Source: Microplitis mediator
Taxonomy: Eukaryota; Arthropoda; Insecta; Hymenoptera; Braconidae
Reading direction: 5' to 3'
NCBI RefSeq assembly: GCF_029852145.1
Contig: NC_079969.1
Location: forward strand, 25,474,459-25,538,458
DNA length: 64,000 nt
The notes below the pieces were generated by a model. That model did no database searches, had not been told where the DNA came from, and saw only the letters and a program-made list of their open reading frames with translations. Below are positions 35,230 through 47,530 of the stretch, in pieces (position 1 is the first letter of the stretch; each line of letters begins with the position of its first letter). The position numbers and the translations under genes were made by a program.

Positions 35230-36205
35230 TACAATCAATTAATTACTTGAACAAAATGTTAATTAATAAGATTTATTTCATTGGTTTAAAATATTAATTT
35301 ATTCAATGCCGTAAGATTGACGGCGGAGTCGAAGTTAATATTTTCTACTTGAAATTTGCTATTTGCAGTTTCCAAAATTTCGATATCGGAAAAAATTCGA
35401 TATCGGAAAATAATCATGGAAATTGATCTGATTTTTTATGATTGTTTTCTTCCTTTCATTTTATTCTTAGTAACAGTAAATATTTATTTCATTGGTTTAA
35501 AATATTAATTTTTTTTTTTATTACTTTAATGAGCTGTTAGTTGTCACACACAATCTCATGAAAGTGATTTTTAAAATCGATCTTTTATTAATTGGTTTTT
35601 TGTTGCACTAATGACAAATCAATATCTCATAAGTCATATTAAAACGTGCTGAATGTTTTCATTAATATTGTATTTAGATCACCTGGGTTTTTATTACTGA
35701 ACAGTTATTAGAAAAAGAAATAATATACGGACATTAAAATTTTTTAGTTGACCTGAAATCTTGATTTAATTGAACACAGGTGGAAGAGAGGGACATTATT
35801 TGTCTTACTGTTCACAACTGTTACAAAGCTATTTTAGTATACAAAATAATTAAATTTGAAATTTTAATTTTTTTGTAAAATTATGTAGGATAGAAATCCG
35901 AATTTTGGACAGGGTACGTGAAGAGGACACCCGTGTAAAAAAAATTGTTTAAAAAAGTTTGAAAAAGTGTTGACTATTCTAAACTTAAAAATGTGACAGT
36001 GACAAATTTTTTTCACCGATTTTCAAACTTTAGAAAATACAAAATTGTCAACGTGGAAGAACCGTCAGTAAAGCACCCCTAGCGCTTTCGCGCTTGAGAT
36101 GTGCAAAAAAACAAGTATACTTAATACACGATAAGAAATGCACGATGTTCAAGACCGTGCTGGTATAGTTTCAAGACAGACACTAGAATAGTATCTAGAG
36201 ACAAT

Positions 36206-36886
36206 CCCGGGTCAAAAATAAAACTTGATTTAGACTTGGTTTACCGAGTCGAAATTTGGAACCGTTTTTCACAAGACAAACTCGACTTTTTTTACGAAGA
36301 TATGAAATACATTGAGTTTTCGCGTTGGTTTAGACTTAACTGGCTTACTTAGTCACGATTTAAGACGAACAAGTTGAAATCAAGTCGAAATTGACTCCGT
36401 TTAGACTTATTCGACTTACATTTTAAGACGAAAAAGTCAAGATCAAGTCGAAATTGACTTGATTTAGACTTATTCGACTTAAAATATAAGGCAATAAAGT
36501 CTAAATCAAGTCAAAAATGACTTGATTTAGACTTATTCGACTTAAATTATTAGACGAAAAAGTCAAAACTACGCTGAAATAATTTTTGTATATAAAGGCG
36601 GAAATAAGGCGAATAAATAACTTTTTTTCGACTTGGTTCAGCAAGTCAAAAGTAAGGTGAATGACTATCGTGCTCAAAGCAAAGGCGAATAAGTTCAAAC
36701 TAAGATCAAAAAACACAAATAAGTTGAAATAAGTTGAAACTAAGATGAAAAAAGTTCAAAAAGTTGAAAAAAATTTAATTTAAGTCGAAAAAGTCGAGAT
36801 CTTATCGAAAAATCGTCGGCAAATCGATAACTTCAAAAGAAAATAAGGCGAAGCGAGCCTGAATCAAGTTTTAATTTTGACCCGGG
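36206..36886. mobile_element. CCCGGGTCAAAA element with AAGTCGAATAAGTC array
   Basis: The left end CCCGGGTCAAAAATAAAACT and right end AGTTTTAATTTTGACCCGGG are inverse; AT lies on both sides. The body consists of diverged GACTTATTCGACTTA units, sense on the left and inverse on the right. Confidence 0.75.
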
Positions 36887-36914
36887 ATGCTACTAGTTTT
36901 TTCCCGCCATAATT

Positions 36915-37245
36915 TTTGGCGTGTCAATTAAAGTATACTATCGTATTGCCGCCAAAACTATACAGCCAATATTAACATAAGTAATATGATAATACTGACT
37001 AGGTTTATCTGCCAGAAGCATTCTGGATACGCCAATGCAGTATGGGCCTGACGGCCACACTGACATTGCGGCGTCCGCGACATCTATCGCCAATGTTACT
37101 ATTCCCGCAATGGTCGAATCATCTATGCATACAAATTTACAACGTATAAAAATCTTCGATACCATACAGTATGACGTTTACGCCCATACTGGCATAGTGA
37201 TATCCGCAAAATATTTCTTATCGTATACTATAAATTAACGTTTTT
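36915..37245. repeat. GC-richer inverted-repeat segment
   Basis: AGTATACTATCGTATTGCCG on the left and TATCGTATACTATAAATTAA on the right are partly inverse; the centre has CAGTATGGGCCTGACGG and related CATACTG units. Probably another TIR element; its ends are uncertain. Confidence 0.4.
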
Positions 37246-37430
37246 AGACTCTGTTGTAAACGTTTTCTTTAAATTCGCATTCACTCAAAACCACAGTTTC
37301 AATATTAAAATAAAATTATCTTCGGAGTGAATTTTACTCCGAGGAAATTAAATAAATAAACAGTCATCCGCTTCGCATTCACGCCGGATTCAATTCGCGT
37401 CCACTCCGCAAATTTTTAAAAATTTAGATC
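37246..37430. repeat. GGAGTGAATGCGGATT repeat, copy 2
   Basis: Contains CGGAGTGAATTTTACTCCG and GCATTCACGCCGGATTCAAT units, related to 7698-7912. Confidence 0.45.
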
Positions 37431-38838
37431 TCCACACATCAATATACATCTAACTAATAAAAAAATTGGTAGCTATTTTTTTAAATCGAGTACAAGATTT
37501 AGATATCTGTAGATTAAAACTATTTTTTTCAAAAATAAACCGCGAGTTACAGTGGGTCGGCTTATTTTTCATTTTTGTTACCCCCATAAATTATTTATTT
37601 ATTGAACTTTTTTTTTTTTAATGCACGACGCGTAGATGCAAAACATAAGTAGACGCAAGTAAATGATTTTACGTCTATATATATACATATATATATATCA
37701 CCTTGAAAGTCAAATGTGGTATGTAATATAAATTATAAATAAAATGAACCACTACACATTTGTGAAAGCCACCACCACCTTGGACATACCTTCACGATTT
37801 TAAATCGACTTGAATAGTATATATATTTAATTAATATTAACTATAAATATATAAAACCGATGCAAAAACCATATCGTTCAATACCTATATACATATATAA
37901 TATATACGAAACGATTAAGTGCGACCACAATTGCCGTGTGAATGTATGAAACTCTTGAATGCAATAAACTTTATTCATCAATTCCCGATATGTATTTAAA
38001 TATATATGTATATGTATATTGATATATTTATCGGTAATATATAAACACCTTGCGGTGATCAATTATGTAAGATAATAGGAGTCAATAGTCGTGTGACAAA
38101 TGAGGAATTTATTTCATTTTTTATTTATTTATTTTATCTATATATATTTGTATATAAATCATCGGGCAATAAACCTTTCTACTTGATAAAACTAAAATTA
38201 TTAATGAAGATTATAAGTTTTTTTAAATTTTTTAAGTTGTGCAATAAAAATAATTGATTGAGATAAAAAAAATTTTATTTGTTTGTTGACGAAAATTTAT
38301 TACTTGTGATGCGTTAACTCTTTATATTTATTTAAATATTATTATATATTATAAGATCTATAGTAGTTTATATTTGTAGAGTATTTATTTAAGAAGTAAA
38401 TAATGTTATTTGTCATTTTATATAAATTGATATGTTAATATTTCATCTGGATTAAAAATTTAAATTGATTAAATATTAGTTATTTAATGACATACTTGCA
38501 TAATATATAATTATGTTGAATAAATAAATATATTTACATGTAATGGTAAAAAAAAATCATTAACTTAATAAACAATAAATTTATTTAAAAAATTGCTTAA
38601 TATATTGCCTTTGAATATATTTTTTTTTTAATTCATTGATTTCATTGTGACTATTATTAACAAAATTTATAATTTAAAAATTCTTTCTGCTTATTATCAA
38701 AAGAAATTCTAGAAATATTTTGATATTTAATTCAGTAAATTTGAATATTTATTAGAAAGCATTAAACTCTTCGAAAATTGATTAGTAATTTCATAAAAAA
38801 GTCACGTAGAGGAATTCTAATTGACTAAATTATTATTT
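37431..38838. other. Intergenic, no gene seen
   Basis: Very AT-rich, with (TA)n-type runs at about 37676-37700 and 37880-37910. Frames here are open only by chance. Confidence 0.45.
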
Positions 38839-39510
38839 GAACTTCCCGCTAAAAAAATTGAAAATTTTCAAAAAAAGGAAAGTTATTGGTTCCGGCCCGA
38901 TTTTCAAAAATTGAGTTTTGAAGATCTCCACGTTTTGAGGTCCTAGGAAGTATATGTGTACATATGTACTACTTTTGAACGAATGCATCGATTTGGCTTT
39001 TTGAGACGGCGTTTAAAGTCGCTTATTAATTCCAATAATTTATGAGAAATTGAGTATAATCAGTAGAGTATATTTGGAGATATTCCAAAAACAAAATTTT
39101 TTCAAAAGTGTTTTTTTCGAATAACTTGTAATGTACTTGATATGGATTGATTCCAAAATCTAATTAACTCCAAAAATTTATAAGCTGCGTCGAATGCCAC
39201 CTCAACCATCAAAATCGGTTCATTTTTTGAAAAAAATCATTGTCAAAAGACTTTCCAAAAAGTGTTTTTTTTTCTAATAAAATCCAAATCGTTGAACAAA
39301 TTGACAGCAGATTTTTTTTTATTTTAGAACTCAAAAAACTGCGTCAAATTGGTTCATTATTTCCAAAAATATTGCTGATATAAAATAAAAAAACAACGAT
39401 TTACTTCACTATTTTTTTTTGCTATTCTACATTACTTGAATTTTCGCAATGAAAGAGCTCGAAAATAGCGGGAAGTGTTACGCTGGCCCACAGGGTCAAG
39501 TGGTTTTCAG
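38839..39510 (+). repeat. CTTCCCGCTAA...GGCCAGCCC dispersed repeat, copy 3
   Basis: Starts GAACTTCCCGCTAAAAAAAT and ends CGCTGGCCCACAGGGTCA. It is more diverged than the other copies and has an extra CAAATTGGTTCA segment. Confidence 0.65.
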
Positions 39511-40014
39511 ATTTTTTTTACTCAATTCAATTATTTTTTTTTTTTGTTAATTAAAAAGCGAGAGCACTTTCTAAGTAACATTTGTTCCTTTTGTTTATCA
39601 ATTATCTTTAATTGATAATGAAATGATAACTATAATTAATTACTTATTATGATTTAAAAAAATTAATCTCAGAAATTTATATAATTAAATAAGTTATTGA
39701 TTAACTAGACTAGACATGAATTATTTTATTATAGTTCAGTTATATCACAAGAAATAAATTGAATCGTGAATTTAAGTTGTAGTTTTATCACAACAAACTT
39801 ACGAGTCTCATCAGAGTGACGATGTAAGAATTATTGACTTTCATATCATGCTGTCACCAATAAATATAAAGTTTAAATTTTTAAAACGACTTGGGCTTTA
39901 TTAAAAATAAATTATTATTAATTCAATTTTTTATTTCACGTAAGTGAAATTTTCATTATCGTTTTTTAGAAATTTATATAGATCATAAATGCAAGAAGCT
40001 ACCCTATCAAAAAA

Positions 40015-40920
40015 TCCATATGGGAATTGAGTGTAGATTCCTATGTGGATTCCCATATGACGTTTTCAGATAAGTTCCCATATGGTTTCCTATAAGAATC
40101 CAGCATAAATCCCGATATAGATTTTCACATGGAGTCCTATGGGAATGTAAAACATGGCAAATCCATATAGGAATTAAACGTAAATTCCCATGTGGATTCC
40201 CATATAACGTTTTCGGATAAGTTCTCATATGGTTTCCTATAAGAAGCCAGCATGAATCCCGATATAGATTTTCACATGGAGTCCTATGGGAATGTAATAC
40301 ATGGCAAATCCATATGGGAATTAAACGTAGATTCCTATGTGGATTCTCATATGGTGTTTTCAGATAAGTTTTCATATGGTTTCTTATAAGAATCCGGCAT
40401 GAATCCCGATATAGATTTTCACATGGAGTCCTATGGGAATGTAAAACATGGCGAATCTATATGGGAATTAAACGTAGATTCCCATGTGGATTCCCATATA
40501 ACGTTTTCGGATAAATTCTCATATGGTTTCCTATAAGAAGCCAGCATGAATCCCGATATAGATTCTCACATGGAGTCCTATGGGAATGTAAAACATGGCA
40601 AATCGATATGGGAATTAAACGTAGATTCCCATGTGGATTCCCATATGGCGTTTTCGGATAAGTTCCCATATGGTTTCCTATAAGAATCCAGCATAAATCC
40701 CGATATAGATTTTCACATGGAGTCTTATGGGAATGTACAACATGACAAATCCATATGGGAATTAAGTGTAGAATCCTATGTGAATTCCCATATGGTGTTT
40801 TCGGATAAGTTCTCATATGGTTTCCTATAAGAAGCCAGCATGAATCCCGATATAGATTCTCACATGGGGTCCTATGGGAATGTACAACATGACAAATCCA
40901 TATGGGAATCTGTTATGGAT
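40015..40920. repeat. 147-bp tandem repeat, six units plus a partial
   Basis: The marker TCCATATGGGAATT recurs at 40015, 40162, 40309, 40456, 40603, 40750 and 40897, always 147 bp apart with no indels between markers. Each unit also contains CCCATATGG, TCCTATGGGAATGTA and CACATGG. 147 is divisible by 3, which is why reverse-strand frames stay open across several units. Confidence 0.9.
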
Positions 40921-41199
40921 TCCCATTTGAATTTCTACCTCGATTTCTCGTATGGGTAATGGTCTAGAAATGGGGCTCGACATATTTTTCAAAGTTCCAA
41001 ATGCTTACACCTTAAAGATCTATAATTAAACTTTTTTCACGTGTTCTGCTACACGGCGAAAAAAGTTTTCTGTATGTATTTATGTCTCTAACACTAAATA
41101 TCTATCCGAACCTTGTAACTAAAGTGTACTACATTGATCAAAATAATATAAAATCATGCAAATTTTCAAAAAATAAATTTTTCTAATATACAATTAAAT

Positions 41200-41830
41200 T
41201 GCACGCCTCGGAAGCGAAGCGGAGAGGTTGTGCTTTATAACCGACCTGTCAAGGTCACACGATTTCCACTCATTAAAGTGCATATATTTTTTTTCTATTA
41301 CTCTTACACATTATGAAAAGCACATCAATATAAAGCTGAAACACTAATAAATAATCCTGATACTTTTTTTAATTTGTCTAATATGTATTAATATAAAAAA
41401 AAGTTCATTAAAAAAAATTTATCGTGGACGTCCATTAGTCTGTGGTTCAAAAAAACGGCGTGGTACGGATATCTCGAGAACGACTTGACGAAACTACTTA
41501 ATTTTTTTTTCAAAATTTTCAGAAATAAGCAAAGAAGGTTCCTTTCGAAAATCACTACTGTAGGCCTTCTCGTTTTTTAAAAAATAAATCATTACGGTTA
41601 AAACCGGCAATCTTACATGTAAACAAACACACACTGCCGCCATTTTTCATTAGGAATGTTCTCCTTATTTATTTTTTTTTTACTTTTTTGACCGTATATT
41701 TACCATGGAAATTTATATGGGAAAAGAGCGGGATATTCAATTTTATTCGAAATTTAACTTTTAAAAAAAAACATAACATGAGCGTTCGAGGCGTGCACTT
41801 TTGGATTTTCCAAACTTTTTTTATATAATA
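41200..41830. repeat. Possible element bounded by GCACGCCTCGGAAGCG and CGTTCGAGGCGTGCAC
   Basis: TTGCACGCCTCGGAAGCGAA at 41209 and GAGCGTTCGAGGCGTGCACT at about 41780 are partial inverses. Similar right-end fragments occur at 5992 and 6146. The internal sequence shows no ORF I recognise. Confidence 0.4.
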
Positions 41831-42963
41831 CCGTAAGATGGACAGTGGAGATCTAGAGGTCTAACTAAGATACTGAAGGTATACAAAACAAAAAAAAAAA
41901 TTAATTAATAGACTGAACATAAATAAAAATAGATCAACACGTCAAATTGACGTATATATTTACGCTTCGTTTGATTTCACACCATCCCTATTTACTTCCA
42001 TCAATATCACACAAATATAATCGTAAAGATAAATTACTCAAGCGGAACTCTAAAGCTTTCACTGTCAAGTACTTAAGACATTTCTCTACACTTCTCATCA
42101 ATTTGAATTATTTTTTTTTTATGTAATGTTTTATTATTTATACAAGTGGATGAATTTTTTTTTTTTATACGTCTGTCTGAGTTTAATTTTGAAAGGATTG
42201 TAATGACATATCCGCTACTTTTATATGACTACTATATATTTTTTTTTAGTGGATGTAGAGAAGATGATAAAATAAAAACTGACGTATAGTTATTTACTAT
42301 GTATGGTAAGATGTAATAAAAATAAATGCAATAAAAAAAAAGTTTTCTATTTATTTTATTATTTATATTTTACAATTGTCTATGTCTTATAAAACCAGTA
42401 TATTTATATATATATATTTATACCTGCATAGTGAGATAGCATTATTCATACTGTAGACATGATAATACTAAGTAAATTACATAAGTTAACTATTGTAGTA
42501 TTCTCACTGTCGTGATCGTGTCGTTTTAAATTGCTATAAAATAAATTTTATTTTTTTTTTTCCTATAACATTATTTTATCTGCCTTTTATTATTGTACTT
42601 TAATAAATAGTCATAATAAACAATAATCGGATATTTAATGTGATTTATATAATTTTTAATTATACTATTAACGTCTATTAATAAATCTGTTTTCAGTGTA
42701 AATAAAAATTTTTTGTTCGAAATTCCTGTATTTAATTTGATTAGTATTTAAAACGAAATAATTGCACTCGGAAAATTTTACGGTATTTTTACATCGAACA
42801 GAATTTATTGTGCATTGTAATTTTCACACGGCAACTGACTAAATGTTATTTTTGAAATTTGTACCAGCTGCTTCTTAATTAATTATGCTAAGTTAAGGTA
42901 TTTGGTGAAATATTTGTAAAAAATCAAACGAAAGCAATTAATCAATAAAAAATTATAAGTAAT
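41831..42963. other. Intergenic, no gene seen
   Basis: AT-rich, with a (TA)n run near 42406-42416. No paired repeats or convincing coding stretches. Confidence 0.45.
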
Positions 42964-43665
42964 CCTAGCGGATCCGAATTACGGTAAATATCGTAATTTA
43001 CAGTACCCAGCACAATTACAGTAATTTATAGTAAATTGCGACATTTTACCGAATTTTTACCGTAAGCCGCACTACGATGCCGTATTTTACCGTAAATTAC
43101 AGTAATTCTGCCGGATACCGTAAATTACGGTATTTACCGCACTGTAAAAAATCACCGGGGTAAGTCCAAGCGGTGTAGGTGTTAGAATTATCGGTGTTAA
43201 ATTTACCCCCGAAAGCGGTGTTAAAATAACGCCGCCACCGGTGTAAATATTCTAGACCGGTGTTAAAATAACGCAGCCGCCGGTGTAGATATTCTTTACC
43301 GGTGTCAAAAAATTTTACGTTGTGAATATTTTTACTTACTCGATCACAATACTTGTTAATAAATGATATTTTTTATTAATTTTCATAAAGAACTGACATT
43401 TTTTGTGTTTTATAATCTTTAAAGTTAATACTCCAAACGGACGCTATTTACCCCGCTTTTACACCGGTTACCTCACTTTCACACCGGTTTTACTCCGCTT
43501 TTACACCGGTTACCCGGCTTTAACACCGGTATTTTTAACACCGGTGTATTACTCCTCCTACACCGGTGTAATTTCATTTTTACACCGGGCGGAGTTAAAA
43601 CGAGTCCATTTTTAACACCGCTCTTTTTACAGTGCGTAATTTACCGTAATTCGGATTCGATAGGG
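42964..43665. mobile_element. ACGGTA palindromic-array element (copy 3), split by a nested MITE
   Basis: Ends CCTAGCGGATCCGAATTACG and CGTAATTCGGATTCGATAGG are inverse. The body is TTACCGTA/TACGGTAA units. The element at 43140-43634 divides it, leaving about 207 bp in total. Confidence 0.8.
43140..43634. mobile_element. CACCGGTGTTAAAA palindromic-array MITE (copy 2), nested
   Basis: The ends CACTGTAAAAA and TTTTTACAGTG are perfect inverses. CG sits on both sides, and joining the flanks rebuilds the host element's own motif (TTTACCGTAATTTACCG). ACACCGGTTA and CACCGGTGTAA units fill the body. Confidence 0.85.
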
Positions 43666-43767
43666 GAAAAAAGCCAAAAAAAAATGGTTAAATGCATTTA
43701 ATAGCTCAACAAAGATGAGATAAAAATAAATGAATTATAATTTTTCTATTCAAATAAATCACCGTTG

Positions 43768-44185
43768 CCCTGGTGGATTCAAATTACAGTAAATTACAGT
43801 AATTACCGCAATTTACGATATTCGGAAACATTACGGTATTTCACGGTAAAATACCGCAATTTACAGCCAATTTTTCGGTGTTCTATGGTAAAATACGGTA
43901 TTTTACGGAAACAGTACGGTAACTCACACCTAAAGTACGGCATTTTTACCATAAATTCACGGCAAGCCTGTAGTATTTTATCGTAAAGTAATGTATTGCA
44001 CTGTAAAAACTGTAAAAATAAAAGAACATACGGTGCTTATGGTAAAAATGCCGAAAATTACGATAAATTGCCGTATTTTTACCACAATTCACTGTAAAAT
44101 GTCGTAAATTACCGCGCATTTATGTAAATTTCCGTAGAAACGCCGTATTTTTTCGGTAAATTACCGTAATTAGGATTCGCCAGGG
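43768..44185. mobile_element. ACGGTA palindromic-array element (copy 4), complete
   Basis: Ends CCCTGGTGGATTCAAATTAC and GTAATTAGGATTCGCCAGGG are inverse. 418 bp, of which nearly all is TACGGTA/TACCGTA units. It lies about 100 bp from copy 3. Confidence 0.8.
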
Positions 44186-44920
44186 TATTAATAATAAAAA
44201 CAATCCGCCTACTAAATTTATCCCAAATTTCATGTGTTGAAATACGTATCTATAATACAAAAGAAAATTCCCAAGATGTTATACGTAGAGATGCTCGTTT
44301 AGGCCTCAAAATACGACACCTAATGTATTCTAACCTATTAGTAACAGAATAATCGAAAAGAGCTGAATATCTCTTAACGAATTCAAATTTACAAGATTTT
44401 TTATGAAATTACCATGCTGTGAAGTACCGCGGTAGTACAAGCGCGCTTGTCTAAAAATCAATATGAAGAGAAAGTATATATTATTAAATATTTTATTGAA
44501 GCAGGTAATCTTCCTTTGAAAATATATAAAAAAAAAAATTGTTTTTAGCTAATTGTCATTCTGTAATTCTTTAAAAGTACGTGAAAAAAATTTTGAAAAT
44601 TTGAAAATATTTAAAAAATTATAGACGTTTAGAGTTGAGCATGCGTCGTTTAATACGTGGTCTGACTAGAACATTAAACATCTTTTTTCGGCGACATAAT
44701 TTTTCAATGAGCTATCGCGATATTCTGAGAAATAATTGACTAATTTGAATAGATAATGAATCATTTTACTGTCGTTAAATTTTTTATTTTTAGAACTTGG
44801 CTTAAAAAAAAAAAGTAGGAACTCGTCAAAAAATCCCACACTAGATAAAAATTTGTCACACTTGTAATTTCTTTAAAGTTTCTTAGTAGCTATCTTCGTC
44901 AAGATCTTGAAATCACTGTA

Positions 44921-45670
44921 GGGGAGGGTGGGGCAGAGCGGCCCCCCTAAGCCAATTATTATTTTTTTTGGCTTTCAACCGTAAGATCACTTTACTTTTG
45001 TCCTATTTCGAACAAATTTATGGACATTTTGCCAAAATTCTGAAAAAATTTTTTTTTTTTGTGGGGCAGAGCGGCCCCCCTTCAAAAAGTGATAAAAAAA
45101 ATTTTTTTTTTCGTTTTTTTTTTTTTTTAAATAGTTTTCATCATTAAGAATGTATTTCTTTCTCTTGACAACTATTTTTGGTTTTATATTACTCGAAAAA
45201 AATTTTTTAAAGCGTAAAAAATATTTCACTCTCGATTACCTTAATTACTAATTGTTATTTAATAAAAAAAAAAAATCAATTCTATAATTTTACTTTATTT
45301 CAAAAATTTATCAACTAAAAAAAAAAATTTAATTTTTATAAATTTTTAGTGACCAAATTTGCCTCTTACATAGAGAAACGGCCGAAAAATATGAAAAAAT
45401 GATTTTTTCGGAAGTTTCGGCTGGTCCATTTTGCCCCAGGTGTTATGCGTAGGGCTAGAAATGTGGAATTATAATGATTGTTTTTTAATTTGACGATAAA
45501 AATATGAAAAAATCACTTTTTTATAATTTTGGGCTTGTCCATTTTGCCCCAAATGTCATGCGTAGGGATAAAAATGCGCAAACATATCGGATTTATAGTA
45601 ATTAGTCGAAAAAAAAATAATTTTTTTTTTGGTCAAAATTCCAGGGGGGCCGCTCTGCCCCACCCTCCCC
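44921..45670. mobile_element. GGGGCAGAGCGGCCCC element (copy 2), complete, TA-flanked
   Basis: Ends GGGGAGGGTGGGGCAGAGCG and CGCTCTGCCCCACCCTCCCC are inverse, and TA lies outside each (44919-44920 and 45671-45672). About 115 bp around 45425-45580 (TCCATTTTGCCCC...GCGTAGGG) is duplicated relative to copy 1. Confidence 0.85.
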
Positions 45671-45672
45671 TA

Positions 45673-46800
45673 TATATAGATATAATATTTCGCTGTATTC
45701 TCCTTGACTTGCTCAAGATTTGCTCCAGAATTGATCAATATTGCCACTAGGGTTCTAAAAATGTTCAACTCAAAGTTCAGAGTTGTCTTAATTTTGTAAG
45801 TTGACTGTAAGGAACATTTTTGGAACTCATTTCTTTACACGGGTAACTTTTATTTGAATGCTATATAAATTACTCATAAATGAATAAATATATATCTAAG
45901 CGTGAAAAAAATATTAAATTTACATATTATATAAATCATAAATAGTATTGTTATTAACTAAAGAACTAGTTATTAAAATTATATAACTAACTAATAAAAT
46001 TGCTGAGTAATCTAAGAGTAGAACCCTTTTGTGTAACGCATACCATAATGAAAAAATAAAATTGTTTTGTTGAGGATTGGAGAAAGAAGTTACAACATGT
46101 ATTCTCTCAGTGGTTTAGTGGGTACATAAAATAGTAATCCACTCTATATTGGATGGTTTAACAGTATAGAGTGTGAATGTACATTAGACATTATCATAAG
46201 AATGTACGCAGTGTACATCGATTTTATGGTTGTGTCCACATTCAACACTTTCTTTACAATTTTATTTCCATTGTAATAATAGTGACACCGTCAGCAGTTG
46301 TATCTATGCCATGTCAACATCATATAACAACAATAAAATATATTAATATATGGTTTTATATATTTAAATCGGTACTATTGGGTTATCTGTGATTTTATAT
46401 TAACATTTTCGTCACGTGCCACTTATTACAATCCCTTTCGCTACCTCTTCACAAGGGACACCGGTGAAAATTCCTAAAAACTTTCTTTTTTTACTTATTT
46501 TATTTAACTTATTCATCTTTTTTTTTAAATTTTTTATATTAATCTCTTGTCTTACAATTTATCATTTAGCTTCCGTGTATAAATAAGCTAATGTGATACG
46601 TGTAATTTATCTTTTAACTTTTTATCTATTTATATTTTTATCTTATAATGCAAGTAATTAAAATTTAATAGATCTAAAAGAAAGTCATGGCATCAATATT
46701 TAGTAAGTAATTTATTTTTAAAAATATATCGAAATTATTAAAGAATTAAATTTTAAATACAAAATTGTAGAATTTTTTTTTTTTAATTAATTTTTAATGA
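45673..46800. other. Intergenic, no gene seen
   Basis: AT-rich, no paired repeats found. The open frame at 46177-46392 has no recognisable content. Confidence 0.45.
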
Positions 46801-46804
46801 CACG

Positions 46805-46885
46805 AATATTTCATACCGACACCCGGATTCGAACTCGAGACCTTCAAGTACTTGACTCGCCTCTTATTTACTTTGCCATTTTTTT
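46805..46885 (-). repeat. tRNA-derived SINE-like fragment
   Basis: Read on the minus strand, GAGTTCGAATCCGGGTGTCG contains a near-consensus B box, and TGGCAAAGTAAATA about 45 nt upstream resembles an A box. There is no closing acceptor stem, so it is a remnant rather than a tRNA gene. Confidence 0.45.
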
Positions 46886-47003
46886 TACAATAGAAGACAG
46901 TATATATGAAGGAGTGGAGGCAAGACGGGCCTGATAAAATTTTTTATAGATAATATCTATGAGAGACATGAGTTCCTATAAATTTTTGTTTAAAACTGTA
47001 CAT

Positions 47004-47530
47004 TAGGGTGATCCGAAAAATAACAAATTTTTTTTTTCTCGGAAACAGGTTCAAAAGTTTTATTTAGATAAAAAAAGACGCCTGTAAAAATTAGAGCTCT
47101 TAATATTAACATTACGAGGTTCCTCATCGCACTTTTCTATTTTCCATAAGAATAACACGGAAAAAATTTTTTTTACGTCTTCTGATTTTTATAAGTAGCT
47201 AACGATGCGTCATAGGAACAATTGGCAGGCACATTTTTGTAGGTAATTGAATGCTCTACAAAAAAAGTTTCTTATCATTTTTTGATAAAGCTATTTGTTC
47301 AAAAGTTATTTGAGGTTGAAGTCGAATTCTTATTAAATTTTGAGATCTTTTTACTTTTCCGGCGAAACTATCATACCTATTACAAAATATCATGGGACCT
47401 TTTTTGTAGAAAATTTTATTCCCTATAAGTTATTTCCAATAAAGTTTTTTCGAATTCCGCATTGTTTTCTAGTTATTTTAATTTTAATGTCAAGCTCTTA
47501 AAATCGATCAGAAGACTATTTTTTTTATGA
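47004..47530. repeat. Single arm of a foldback element, GGGTGATCCGAAAAATAACA
   Basis: Starts TTAGGGTGATCCGAAAAATA and follows the same block order as the left arm of 62613-63615, then stops near the centre point (ATCGATCAGAAGACTATT). The right arm is absent. Confidence 0.6.

Noticed and set aside
40007..40816. Minus-strand reading frames of about 120 codons with internal 49-residue repeats
   Set aside because: They arise because the 147-bp tandem unit is a multiple of three. There is no start context, domain or splice support.
40015..40920. CRISPR-like regular spacing
   Set aside because: The unit is a full tandem repeat with no unique spacers, in eukaryotic DNA.
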